Positions 44,201-52,077 of a stretch of 64,000 bases of DNA are shown here, piece by piece. Each line of letters begins with the position of its first letter. Positions within the stretch are counted from its first letter, which is position 1. Origin of the DNA: Cristatella mucedo. Taxonomy: Eukaryota; Bryozoa; Phylactolaemata; Cristatellidae. The position numbers and the translations under genes were made by a program. The stretch covers positions 148,144 to 212,143 of the forward strand of contig WPIO01000242.1 in NCBI GenBank assembly GCA_009760855.2, read 5' to 3'. The notes under the pieces are model-generated. The model saw nothing but the letters and a program-made list of their open reading frames with translations. It was not told the DNA's origin and ran no database searches.

Positions 44201-47200
44201 GTGTTTGGCGATTACATCGGCAAGAGGGGGATTACAAATTGTGAACACAACTGGATCTAGAATAGATTCCGGCAATACCCTATTGTACCAAATAACCTTA
44301 TTATACTAGCACTAGATCAATAAATATAATTCATTTATATATAGCGCCCTTAGAGAACTTTATCTCTTTTTCGTTGCTTCACATATACCACAGGGCTCGA
44401 ACCCACGACCGCGGCCAGACCTTGGTCCGGGCGAGCACCTTAACCTCTGGGCCAAACCAGCCAAATCAATGAGATTGTACAATGTTGGAATGTGATATGT
44501 GTGGCACATTCGTACAGATAACCTCTTGCCCTTGGTCGGCTAATGACACATTGAGGGGGTCACTAAGGTTGCCGTTGGGGATAGGTGGCACGGCCATAGA
44601 GTGCTCAGCTTCATTAGTTGTTGGGCTGCAGTCCAGTCTAGGGTAATGCACAAATCGGACTTCAGCTCCTACGATTCCTATGTAGGACAGAAACCCTTTC
44701 ATCATTGTATGTAAAAAGAAACGTGGTAAAGTGAGACCGAGCCAAGCAGTAGCTGCTTGCTGCTGCTCTCCTCTGGCTGGTGAAGGGCGCTTTCAGCTGG
44801 GGTCACAACTAGTTGCCAAGTTGCCGGTTGCCAGCTGCATCCAGCAACAATGCATGCCAGCCTCTGCCTGGTGTATGCCTCCTCACTTGTAGCAGAGGGA
44901 CCGACTGCAGGGCTAACTTTGCTGTTCAAACCTGAGGCAAGGCTCACCAAAGCATCTTGGTAAGTCTCACCTCTCTGAGGTCACCTCCACTCATTGTGGG
45001 GGGAGGTAAGGTTCTTTGCACTCATCGGGGGGGGGGTGGGGTGAGATCCTATAAACTTACCCACCTCGGACCCCGATGCTGCTCTAGTTTGCACATCCCC
45101 TCTGCTACTATCCCTTTGAGCTAGACCTGACACTTGAGAAGATTCTTCTATTTATAGCACGAGCAGAGGACACTGTTGTAGCTTTTACTGCTCTTTTCTG
45201 AGATAAACGGGGGTGGGTTTTGTTGGTCGTGGGATATGAATGAGCCTCTGACCCCAAAGGCAAGAATCTGAACATCCGATTCACTACTACAGATGCCCTG
45301 CTATTGTAGTTGTTGGAAGTAGTACATGCTTGTAGCATAATTACATATCACGTTATAATGTTGTTCAACGTGTCACTCATTGCAAAATCTTGTGCATTTG
45401 TCCCTTTTTTTGATTGGATGCACGATGTTTAAGCTGCTGAAGTGCTTAACTGCGTAAAATTAACAAAGCCATGTGGGATAGACGAGTCTACGTTGCCCAG
45501 CCTTTCCATTTCAGCATTGATTGTCTTTTGTAGCATGAGATTTTGGGAGCACCTTTAGCCGTTATGGAAGACCGCTCTACCCTACTTGGGACGGACGTAT
45601 CCAATGTTCATGAGAGCTGTGATGATCCAGTTTCTCCTTCTTCGACTGACTGTCACATGGAGGTTGCTACATCTACCAAAGGTAGTCTGTTCAATACTTC
45701 ATTTATTTTTTTAGTGTTCTGTGATCGACAATAAAAAGAATCAGAAAGACCTGCGTATACCTCATTTACGTTGCATCGGATGAGCCTTAGAGGCTATCAC
45801 CCCACTTGTAAGGGTCAATAAAGGGTTGCCTAGTGTAGGACTCGAACCTCTGAAGGGTCGTGAAGCACGAGCTCCCTGAACCCCTGAGAGCTAAGTGCCA
45901 GCATCTATTCAATTGGACACCGTCGTCTTGTCTGCAAGTCACAGGTGCACTGAGAGGCTGGCTAGATATCTTATATAATCAGCAACTAGGCATTGTACCA
46001 CGACTTGAGAATTTTACTATATTAATATAGCAGGTATGTAATTGCCTGTTTAGCCATTTTGGTGTCCTCAGCTTTGAGTTTGCTATGGAATTAGATCTTC
46101 CATGACAACCATGGTTTTATGGCCTTACAGATAGAGATAGATTATGGTATGTTTGCTTCTTGCCAAAAGATCTATGTCTTCATACTGTTGCCTAACTCCA
46201 TGTCAATGGTAGTAACTAATAATAGTAATAATAAAATTATCATCATTATGAACAATAATGCGGTTAGTATAGCAACCGAAGAGCTAAATCTCTCCGGGCT
46301 CTTCACATACATATTGTAGGATGAAAATAATCATATTAGGTGATTAGTGAAAATAAAAAGCACACTTTTAGTATGCACAAGCGTTTGGTGAAGACTCGCC
46401 TGAACGAAGTATATGCTATGAGGAACAGATGGATTTTTAGTTTTGTTTTAGATGTCGACAAGCCTGGGGCTGGCAGTTGGCAGAGACTTCCGGGTACATG
46501 AGAACAGAAGGCACGGTCATGCATTTGGCTCATGAGTAAGCAATAGGTAAACATTTAACATTTGCTGGAAGGTGAAGCTACTGCAGTGATAAGTCTGCAT
46601 GAAGTTTAGGTCCACACCTTAAACTGCACTTCTACATTGGGGTTCAATGCAGGGAACCTCTGAGTAGAGGAATCCTCGTAAAAGTAAAATGTCTACCCAA
46701 CCAGGGCCGTGTTTTAACTTGAGGGCATCACGCATGCTTCGTTGCCAAAATAGATTACCGATCATGCAAATGTAACTGCTTGCAGCAGAGTCCGCCCAGC
46801 TATTATTCCACTTTCACCCACAGCGTTTCGAGCATTTTCCCTTTCTCTCTGGACAGGCAAAGTGCAAGGTCGGTTCTCATTATCAATAATTCGCTTGATC
46901 CTCGTAGCATTCGTGCGTTTGCGAATCGTTTTTGTGTGCTTATGCATGCCGAAGTTGTGCATGCTCATTACTCGGCAAGTGGCACACCTCCTTTCTAGCT
47001 TAATGAAGCACTTATAAGGAGATTTGATTCCCCTATATTGCTGTACGAATTTATCGCTATCGTGTCGTTAAGACTGTCACGTTAATTTATTGCATCTGTA
47101 GTTAGTTAGCTATCGACCAGCAGGTGCATTATTACCCGAATTCTAGGTTGCAGCTTGACTTCGAGTGACCTTGACCTGAGATCAAGTTTGCACCTTCGTG

Positions 47201-49211
47201 GCTTCCTCGAAACTTCTGTTGTCTGGTTTATTGGTTTCTGGCAGTGCTTTAGAGCAAGTACGGTCGGTCATTCGCTGGCTTCAGCCGATGTCTTTTCGAT
47301 GTGCTTTTCAGTTATCTGCTGCTGCCCTGTCGGCTGTAGTCAGCCGTAGTTAGTTGCATTATTGTAGCCGTGACTGCTCAGCTTGCCGACCATTTAGAGC
47401 ATTGACCATGGGTCGGGGCTAGCCTTTACTATACATATTATCTTACCTGTAGCTCAGCTGAGCAATGCCTTCAGACCGGTGTCCGAAGAAGAACTCCTGT
47501 CGGTGTCGGAGCTGGTGCGAGGCCGATGCACCAAGCTTGCCGATGTAAACTCGGTAAGCGATCTTCCCGTGCTGATGCGGTTTGCACTGTTCTTTGTATA
47601 TCTTCTACCACTTTAAGTTCATTCTTACATTTCTCGATTTCAAGCTAGCTCGGCAGACCATTCCTTGCATCAGACCGTAGGTCGCCCAGAGCATAAGACA
47701 AGCATTCTCGTAGCTTTGGCTCATTCCAGGTGCTTTATACTACTAGCAAGTGTTATCTCAGTTTGTTATTGCTTTGTCTCCTAAACGTGAAGTCGTGATT
47801 AGGTTCGCAGGATTAGTAGCAACTATTTTCCTTTTAGCCAGACTGCACACACTGCAGCGGTAAGACGTGTTCCAAGATTTGGTCATATATGTCACTTACA
47901 TATACTCGTGTGTTTCTAGAAGACATTGCACTTTGTGATGATACCTGATTTGCTACCGGTCTCAAATCGCTCACTATTTTGCCAAGCAGGTCATGCTTGA
48001 TCTCTTGTAGACTTACGATGCACTGTGGAGGCACTTCAAGCATCACCCTAAACAGTAAGTTTTCTTGCACCTGGAACATTAATGCATCACTTGCACCATG
48101 TCCGTATTGTGTATGATCGTGCAACTCCTACAACCTCAAGTTATAGAATGTGTTTGAATGTGAATGTTAAATGAGTGCATTGTGCTTATGTACCTTTAAG
48201 ATCTTACCTTAAACCTTAAATCCTTTGGAGACCGTGCATTTAGCTCGTATGCTCCCACAGCCTGGAACTCCCTCCCGACCTGCATCAGAACATCCCCCGA
48301 CCTGACCACATTTAAAAGAAACTTAAAAACATACCTATTTAGGACAGCATTTAGTGGGTCCTTGTGATTCGTCCTCGATGTGCTTATGCGTGCTGACACT
48401 GTTCATGCTGCCACTAACCACATTTGCATGCTGACCCAGTGCATGTAACCCCTAACCATGTTATTCATTTTGTTTGTTTTTCAAGCATGATTTTACTTAC
48501 TATTCTATTGCGTATCACTTTGCAGCAAATGTAAAGCGCCTAGAAAGAGATTAAGTTCTCTGAGGGCGCTTTATCAAGTGCAATATTATATTATTATTAT
48601 TATTATCTTATACAGAGATACGTAGATCAGAAGTACTGCTGTTTAAATGCAGGGAGAGAAAGTGAGTTCAGAAAAAGATCAAAGGACTAAGGGAGAGAAG
48701 GAGAGTTTGTTTTTCTGGTAGTGCTGGCAATGGAAAGATGATATCTCAGCTATGCTTACAAGGTTTCGTGATGGTTTTTTGTCAGAAAAAGTGCGAGGCT
48801 CTGATGTGCAGGCCATGCTCAAGTACTCTGTTGGATTGAGCATAGTTGGGTTTTATTTCTTCGTGTTGACGCTTTTATAATGCATGCATGGCTCCCTGCC
48901 TAGCTTTTGGTTTGGTTCCTAGGATTTGTTTGCTGCCATGGCTTGAAAATAGCATATACGTCTTTTCTAATTATAAATACCTAGTACTGCTGCCAAGTTC
49001 CACTTTGATGTTCAAAAATGGTTGCCCCAAATGTTATTGATATTCGTTTGGCCCATTCTTTGGAGCCCTGCTTCGGAAAAATTGTGTGGCTGTCTGATAA
49101 TTCAAGCTAAAGACTTGATGCTACGATTGCCAGGTCGTTGACCCCCTTAGCCATGGACGGAATGGGACTGAAGGTGGTGGGTGCCTCGGGCGAAGCCAAG
49201 CTAAAGGTTAG
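36118..49211 (+). CDS. SKA2-like: SKA2-like kinetochore protein (eight proposed exons)
   Basis: SKA2 is a small helical subunit of the Ska complex that holds kinetochores on spindle microtubules. Exons proposed: 36118-36168, 36366-36470, 36560-36601, 41349-41444, 41546-41626, 45534-45681, 47453-47553, 49134-49211; phases agree throughout, giving 233 codons plus stop. The match lies in exons 2-5: VVRMEQMFHKADADIDYL, then VEDFNNIKDDYASLVKGAEA and an amphipathic helix DAMEDIKRTARTLSEAIEQL. These follow the family order (a Met/Leu-x-x-Met-Phe-x-Lys-Ala-x-x-Asp-x-Asp-Tyr motif, then a long helix). Human SKA2 has 121 residues, so this model is long: a 48-residue N-terminal extension and a C-terminal extension from exons 6-8. 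About 15 residues expected after DYLTKQ are missing, so one small exon may be hidden in intron 3. Exons 6 and 8 are least certain. Confidence 0.7.
36366..36470 (+). CDS. SKA2-like: SKA2-like exon 2
   Basis: Acceptor CACTATTTAG|ACC, donor CAGATG|GTACGG, phase 0 to 0, 35 codons ending NAVVRMEQM. Confidence 0.75.
36560..36601 (+). CDS. SKA2-like: SKA2-like exon 3
   Basis: Acceptor TTGCTTGCAG|TTT, donor AAACAG|GTGAAG, phase 0 to 0, FHKADADIDYLTKQ. Confidence 0.75.
36602..37790. other. SKA2-like intron 3, left part: no repeat recognised
   Basis: A hydrophobic 93-codon frame (36811-37092) and an opposed minus-strand frame (37244-36984) are present, but neither has splice sites or similarity I can name. 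Confidence 0.4.
37795..38112 (-). mobile_element. LINE-A 3' end, minus strand
   Basis: (TAA)n at 37797-37828, then the hairpin complement, the 3' UTR (GTGCTTGATAAACAAACAAAATGAATAACATGG) and the start of the C-terminal coding part (GGGACCCACTAAATGCTGTCC). Confidence 0.85.
38228..38258. repeat. (AT)n microsatellite
   Basis: About 30 bases of TA dinucleotides. Confidence 0.9.
38800..39140 (+). mobile_element. LINE segment upstream of RT core
   Basis: The plus-strand frame at 38905-39141 encodes ITNVVNLSQASGTVPVSFKE followed by an AIVGSF-type strand, the finger region that precedes the RT palm in CR1/L2 LINEs. The bases before it fit the linker after an endonuclease but are degraded. Confidence 0.65.
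39145..39935 (+). pseudogene. LINE C-terminal part (LINE-C type) interrupted by a SINE-B
   Basis: TTAGATAAGGATACCATAGCC and GGTCCATGCATTTG match the KDTxxKLVHAF region. After the SINE-B (39193-39357) the LINE resumes at AACATCTCATCTAGACTACTGTAACTCG. It ends with a KKRLQTYLFLAAF-like coding piece and GTGAATTGTCC at about 39840. Confidence 0.7.
39193..39362 (+). mobile_element. SINE-B nested in LINE
   Basis: TTTGGCCCAGGTGTTAAGGTGCTCGCC through TGTAAAGCGCCTGGATAGAGC and GCGCTATGGAAATGAATT. Flanked by ATTTG at 39188-39192 and 39358-39362. Confidence 0.8.
39936..40837. other. No gene or repeat recognised
   Basis: Intronic to the SKA2-like gene. Open frames on both strands are short and unsupported. 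Confidence 0.45.
40838..41130 (-). mobile_element. LINE-B 3' end, diverged
   Basis: ATCTGTAACTCTACATAGCC, CCCAAGTGCCTTTCGGTGTGCAT, TAGCCAACAGTCTTTATCTC and GAGCTCCACAGTCTAGGACC follow the LINE-B order. It ends about 220 bp before exon 4. Confidence 0.7.
41349..41444 (+). CDS. SKA2-like: SKA2-like exon 4
   Basis: Acceptor TGATCGCAG|ATC, donor CAGTTG|GTGAGC, phase 0 to 0, 32 codons. Confidence 0.8.
41546..41626 (+). CDS. SKA2-like: SKA2-like exon 5
   Basis: Acceptor GCTTTTCAG|GAC, donor GTGAAG|GTACCG, phase 0 to 0, 27 codons. Only 101 bp of intron precede it. Confidence 0.8.
42020..42085 (-). mobile_element. LINE-A-like 3' stub
   Basis: GATAATAATAATATAATACATTTGTGTAGCACCC then TTAGAGAACTTAATCTCTTTCCAGGC. 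The hairpin half is cut where the Tc1-like element begins. Confidence 0.6.
42120..43120 (+). pseudogene. Tc1/mariner-type transposase pseudogene
   Basis: Pieces in several frames follow the Tc1 order. A helix-turn-helix region (TGLSNQ ... TLKISHTAVSTNL, RPHPGRTRK) comes first. Then VKFCGVGVMVWG (the GGGSVMVWG block) and a CAGTAGGACAATGACCCAAAGCAC stretch follow, equivalent to the Q-DNDPKH block that holds the second catalytic Asp, with a stop in place of Gln. Last comes a Trp-x-x-Ile-rich C-terminus near 42990-43060. At least five stops or frameshifts. Inverted terminal repeats were not found. Confidence 0.75.
43440..43810 (+). mobile_element. LINE C-terminal fragment with (ATT)n tail
   Basis: GTAGCCAAGCTGAACCATGTATTTGGGACATTTCG, CTTGTCTAACATGAAAGTGGCAACTGCCACATTAAC and CGATTTCAATGTTCTGTCG follow the LINE order. 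A GTAAAGAGCCTGTTTAGAGATGTTCTC hairpin remnant and ATTATTATTG end it. Confidence 0.65.
43970..44230 (-). mobile_element. LINE fragment, minus strand
   Basis: GGTTAGGCTTTCCAATTTCTGAGTAAGAGTAGTTTG and GAGATGCTGGAAGGCAGAAAAAGATCAAAGCC mirror the LINE-A segment at 62930-63120. It also reaches the YADD-side bases. Confidence 0.6.
44325..44464 (-). mobile_element. SINE-B copy, minus strand
   Basis: TATATATAGCGCCCTTAGAGAACTTTATCTC, GGGCTCGAACCCACGACC (B-box complement), and GAGCACCTTAACCTCTGGGCCAAACCAG (head complement). Confidence 0.8.
44465..45533. other. No gene recognised; G-run at 44997-45043
   Basis: GTGGGGGGAGG and GGGGGGGGGTGGGGTGAG lie in the SKA2-like intron 5. The minus-strand frame 44705-44466 has no recognisable domain. 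Confidence 0.4.
45534..45681 (+). CDS. SKA2-like: SKA2-like exon 6 (uncertain)
   Basis: Acceptor CTTTTGTAG|CAT, donor ACCAAAG|GTAGTC, phase 0 to 1. Encodes a Ser/Asp-rich linker (VSNVHESCDDPVSPSST). Phases fit on both sides, but it has no counterpart in the human protein and may be alternative. Confidence 0.5.
45800..45892 (-). mobile_element. SINE-A-like head, minus strand
   Basis: GGGTCAATAAAGGGTTGCCTAGTGTAGGACTCGAACCTC then CGTGAAGCACGAGCTCCCTG. Mirrors the SINE-A head; the tail was not seen. Confidence 0.5.
46205..46560 (-). mobile_element. LINE-A-like 3' part, very diverged
   Basis: (TAA)n remnant, GAAGAGCTAAATCTCTCCGGGCTCTTCACA, AGATGGATTTTTAGTTTTGTTTTAGATGTCGACAAG and GCATTTGGCTCATGAG fit the minus-strand LINE 3' order. 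Confidence 0.5.
47453..47553 (+). CDS. SKA2-like: SKA2-like exon 7
   Basis: Acceptor TTACCTGTAG|CT, donor AACTCG|GTAAGC, phase 1 to 0. Encodes AQLSNAFRPVSEEELLSVSE. A second AG at 47457 would allow phase 0 entry if exon 6 were skipped. Confidence 0.65.
48205..48610 (+). mobile_element. LINE-A 3' end with complete 3' UTR and hairpin
   Basis: Coding tail (NLKSFGDRAFSSYAP, TTFKRNLKTYLF) at 48209-48360, then the 3' UTR (CTAACCATGTTATTCATTTTGTTTG, TTTTCAAGCATGATTTTAC). The hairpin arms TAAAGCGCC (48532-48540) and GGCGCTTTA (48565-48573) come next, then (ATT)n. Lies in SKA2-like intron 7. Confidence 0.9.
49134..49211 (+). CDS. SKA2-like: SKA2-like exon 8 (proposed terminal)
   Basis: Acceptor GATTGCCAG|GTC, phase 0, 25 codons then TAG at 49209. 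Gly-rich and weakly supported. The AAAG|GTTAGT just before the stop could instead be a donor read in another frame. Confidence 0.4.
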   Translation, partial: VVDPLSHGRNGTEGGGCLGRSQAKG

Positions 49212-49760
49212 TCGGAATGGCTGTGTGTCTGCTGCTGCCACGGCTGTAACCTTGCTGCTGCACCCTGGCTTGTGCTGTCTTGCATGTCACCTGCTCTGTT
49301 CTAATTTATTCGAAAGCCATGTCACATATTGCTCTCTCGAATTCTCTCATAGGTTCTTAAAGCTCTTAAAAGAGTGTCAATTAACTCGAAAGGTGAGGTT
49401 TCTGTGCTTGTTTAGCTGCTTCAAGAAATGGCATGGGTGGTTACTGTTGCTCAGCAGCTGGCGATGGCTATGGAAAGGAGCCTCTTAGAACATTTAAGGA
49501 GGCAGTGCTGCTGTTGCTCCTCGAAGCGAACTTGAAACAGCTACTGTTCCTGCGAAGGGTGCTGTAGCTGCTTACACCGATACTGCTGTGGGATACATAG
49601 TGATAAAGATGCACTGAACGTATATCTGTTGTCGCACTAAGCTGGAGGCAACATGAGCGATCATGTTTTACAGTGAGTGGGGCTTATCTGAATGCTCGAT
49701 GCCTCAAAAAAAGAATTGCGCTGAAGCTAGCTGTGCGAGGCTAGCCCTGTGTTCGGTGAC
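49212..49760. other. Convergent intergenic spacer
   Basis: Lies between the proposed SKA2-like stop and the FBXO39-like stop, so it should hold both 3' UTRs. TTTATT at 49305 gives an AATAAA on the minus strand. No repeat recognised. Confidence 0.45.
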
Positions 49761-49921
49761 TCATTCGTCAGTTTCACCGTCACCACTGGCCAGCTGCAGA
49801 TCCGTTGAGAACGTGAACTTGAGTCCCCGACTCTCAATCATGTCGTGAAACCGTTCTTCTATGTAACGGAGCTCGCTCGTGTCTGTCATGCCGCAGGCAG
49901 TGACATTGAACTTTGCTAAAC
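49761..49921 (-). CDS. FBXO39-like: FBXO39-like exon 4 (terminal)
   Basis: Acceptor CGCTTTCGCAG|GT, phase 1, 52 whole codons then TGA. Contains ELRYIEERFHDMIESRGLKF. Confidence 0.85.
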
Positions 49922-51890
49922 CTGCGAAAGCGGCATGATAGTGATAAGCAAGGCTTTGATAATCTGTCCGTGCATTACTAATGTTTAATGTCAAGCTTAA
50001 TAAACATTTTTAACATACCGATCTTTCCTTGTTCCTGCAGCTCGCAAATTGTCTCAATCGTGCTGACACTAATCACAGCGTTTACGTCCAGGTAGGTAAG
50101 TTCTTTACAGTTGTTAACAACCCTAAGTATGCCATCGTCGATGTCTTCACTGTTGCTGTCTATCTCGAGCATTAATGAATCTGTACCAAAATAGCATTGC
50201 GAACGTAGCCGGTGTGCTTACTACGATAAAAACTTGTGACACGATGGCAGCCTGCAGCTCACCTATTGTCTTGTTGAACGTGCTGGCTATGTACATCAGC
50301 ATTTCGTTGACACGCCAGTCTTCATCGTCAATGTAGCCTGACCATATGTGTAGGGCTCGCAGAGGAACGTCGGGCTGTAATATTGCAGTTATGTCTTCGT
50401 ACTTGGGCACCTGATCGAACTCCATGTCTACCTGTGCGAGTTTTGGGTGCAGATTTCGAGAAAGGGTCACGGCAACGTTGACCACGTTGTCGTTGCAGTA
50501 GCCCATGGGTGCTGTGGTAGCTGCGACCGAACGTAACGATGCAATCGTTCTCGAAGCTCGTGCTTTGATCGCTTACCTTTCATTGCTGTTTACAGTGCAT
50601 CGAGCAGCACTTGGCATCTTTGGTGGTGGGGGTGGTGAAAAAATACGTACCCAGCACAACTTTGGGTGGTAGTGGGTGTGAGTGGAAACAACGATGGCTA
50701 ATTAGGTCATAGCCACCTGTTCTCAGGTCAGTACTAAGATTCATTCGATTCTACATAAGACCTGAGCTGCACTGCATATCAGTTGAATGCAACACTCGAT
50801 GCTCTTCTCGTGATTGGTGCAGTTTCAGGCTTTTTGTGTTGTATGCTCTGCTCAGGCCCATATTTGGAGTAAGCCACCACAAAGCCCTACAGGACTGACT
50901 GGTGTCACTGGTGCCTCCTTCGATGGTCTCTTCCTAGGGGCAGCAAAAGTGAGGCCAAATCACCAACAAGTGATTGGGGGCTGGACCTCCGTGAATAGCC
51001 TACCGGGCACGTCTTCTCGCCTGCAGCCGATAGTCGATCTTTCTTTCTAGCCTGCTTGTGCTGCTACTTCGTCGACTGCTTTCCTGACTCGGCTAGCACC
51101 CCATTTTCTTTGTTTAATGACATGGAGTCTTTTGGCGACCTCGTACTAATTGAAAGCTACTGTAGCTCTGAGTGAACTATGTAAAACTGAAAGCAGCATT
51201 ACAATCTTGTTAGCCTTTATGGCTTTGTGGAGTTGCAGACAGTAACATGTGTGTATTCTGGTTAACCCTCAGCCTATTGTGATCGCTGGTTAACTGATAT
51301 GCGAGACTGTTAGAACATGACAGGTTTGACTGTCAGCGGCACAGTCTGAAGAGCGGTTTGCATATCATAATTGTGCCATACTGTGCTTTCATACGCTTGC
51401 ATACGTATGCTTAAAGACATTCACAGCGTTGTTGAAGGAGATAGTGGTTTGAGTTCTTAAATGTAGATACTAATCACGAATGACATCTTGCTTTCTAATG
51501 AACGAATTTGCCTCCCGACTTGCTTATCCTGTGTTTCGCAATCCTGCACCAAACCCATTTGCTTGCAAGTTCCACTGATTCCAACTTGGCACGTATGCAA
51601 GACAAAGTCTGAGTGGAAAACAAAACTAGATATCATGTGAACAAGAATGGTACTCATACTCTATTCATGCATTTGTGCAACGGGTTTTCTGAATTTGAAC
51701 ATGTTCTTTTGAATAAAAAGGAGTGCATTGTGAGCAGTTTTAGTCACTTAGTACCGGTTCCGCGGTACGAAACTGTGGTTTTCAAAGCGTTTTAAACTTT
51801 AACGGGTTAAATAAACTTGGGTCAGTACCAGACCGGTACTCTCAAGTCACTTGAGTGCTATGTTTTCGTGGCGAGGGGGTTGTGGCGATT

Positions 51891-51983
<93 letters not shown>

Positions 51984-52014
51984 TATATATACACACACAT
52001 ATACACACACACAC

Positions 52015-52077
<63 letters not shown>

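Noticed and set aside
47834-48124. Minus-strand 96-codon frame in SKA2-like intron 7
   Set aside because: Reasonable composition but no recognisable domain, start context or partner exon.
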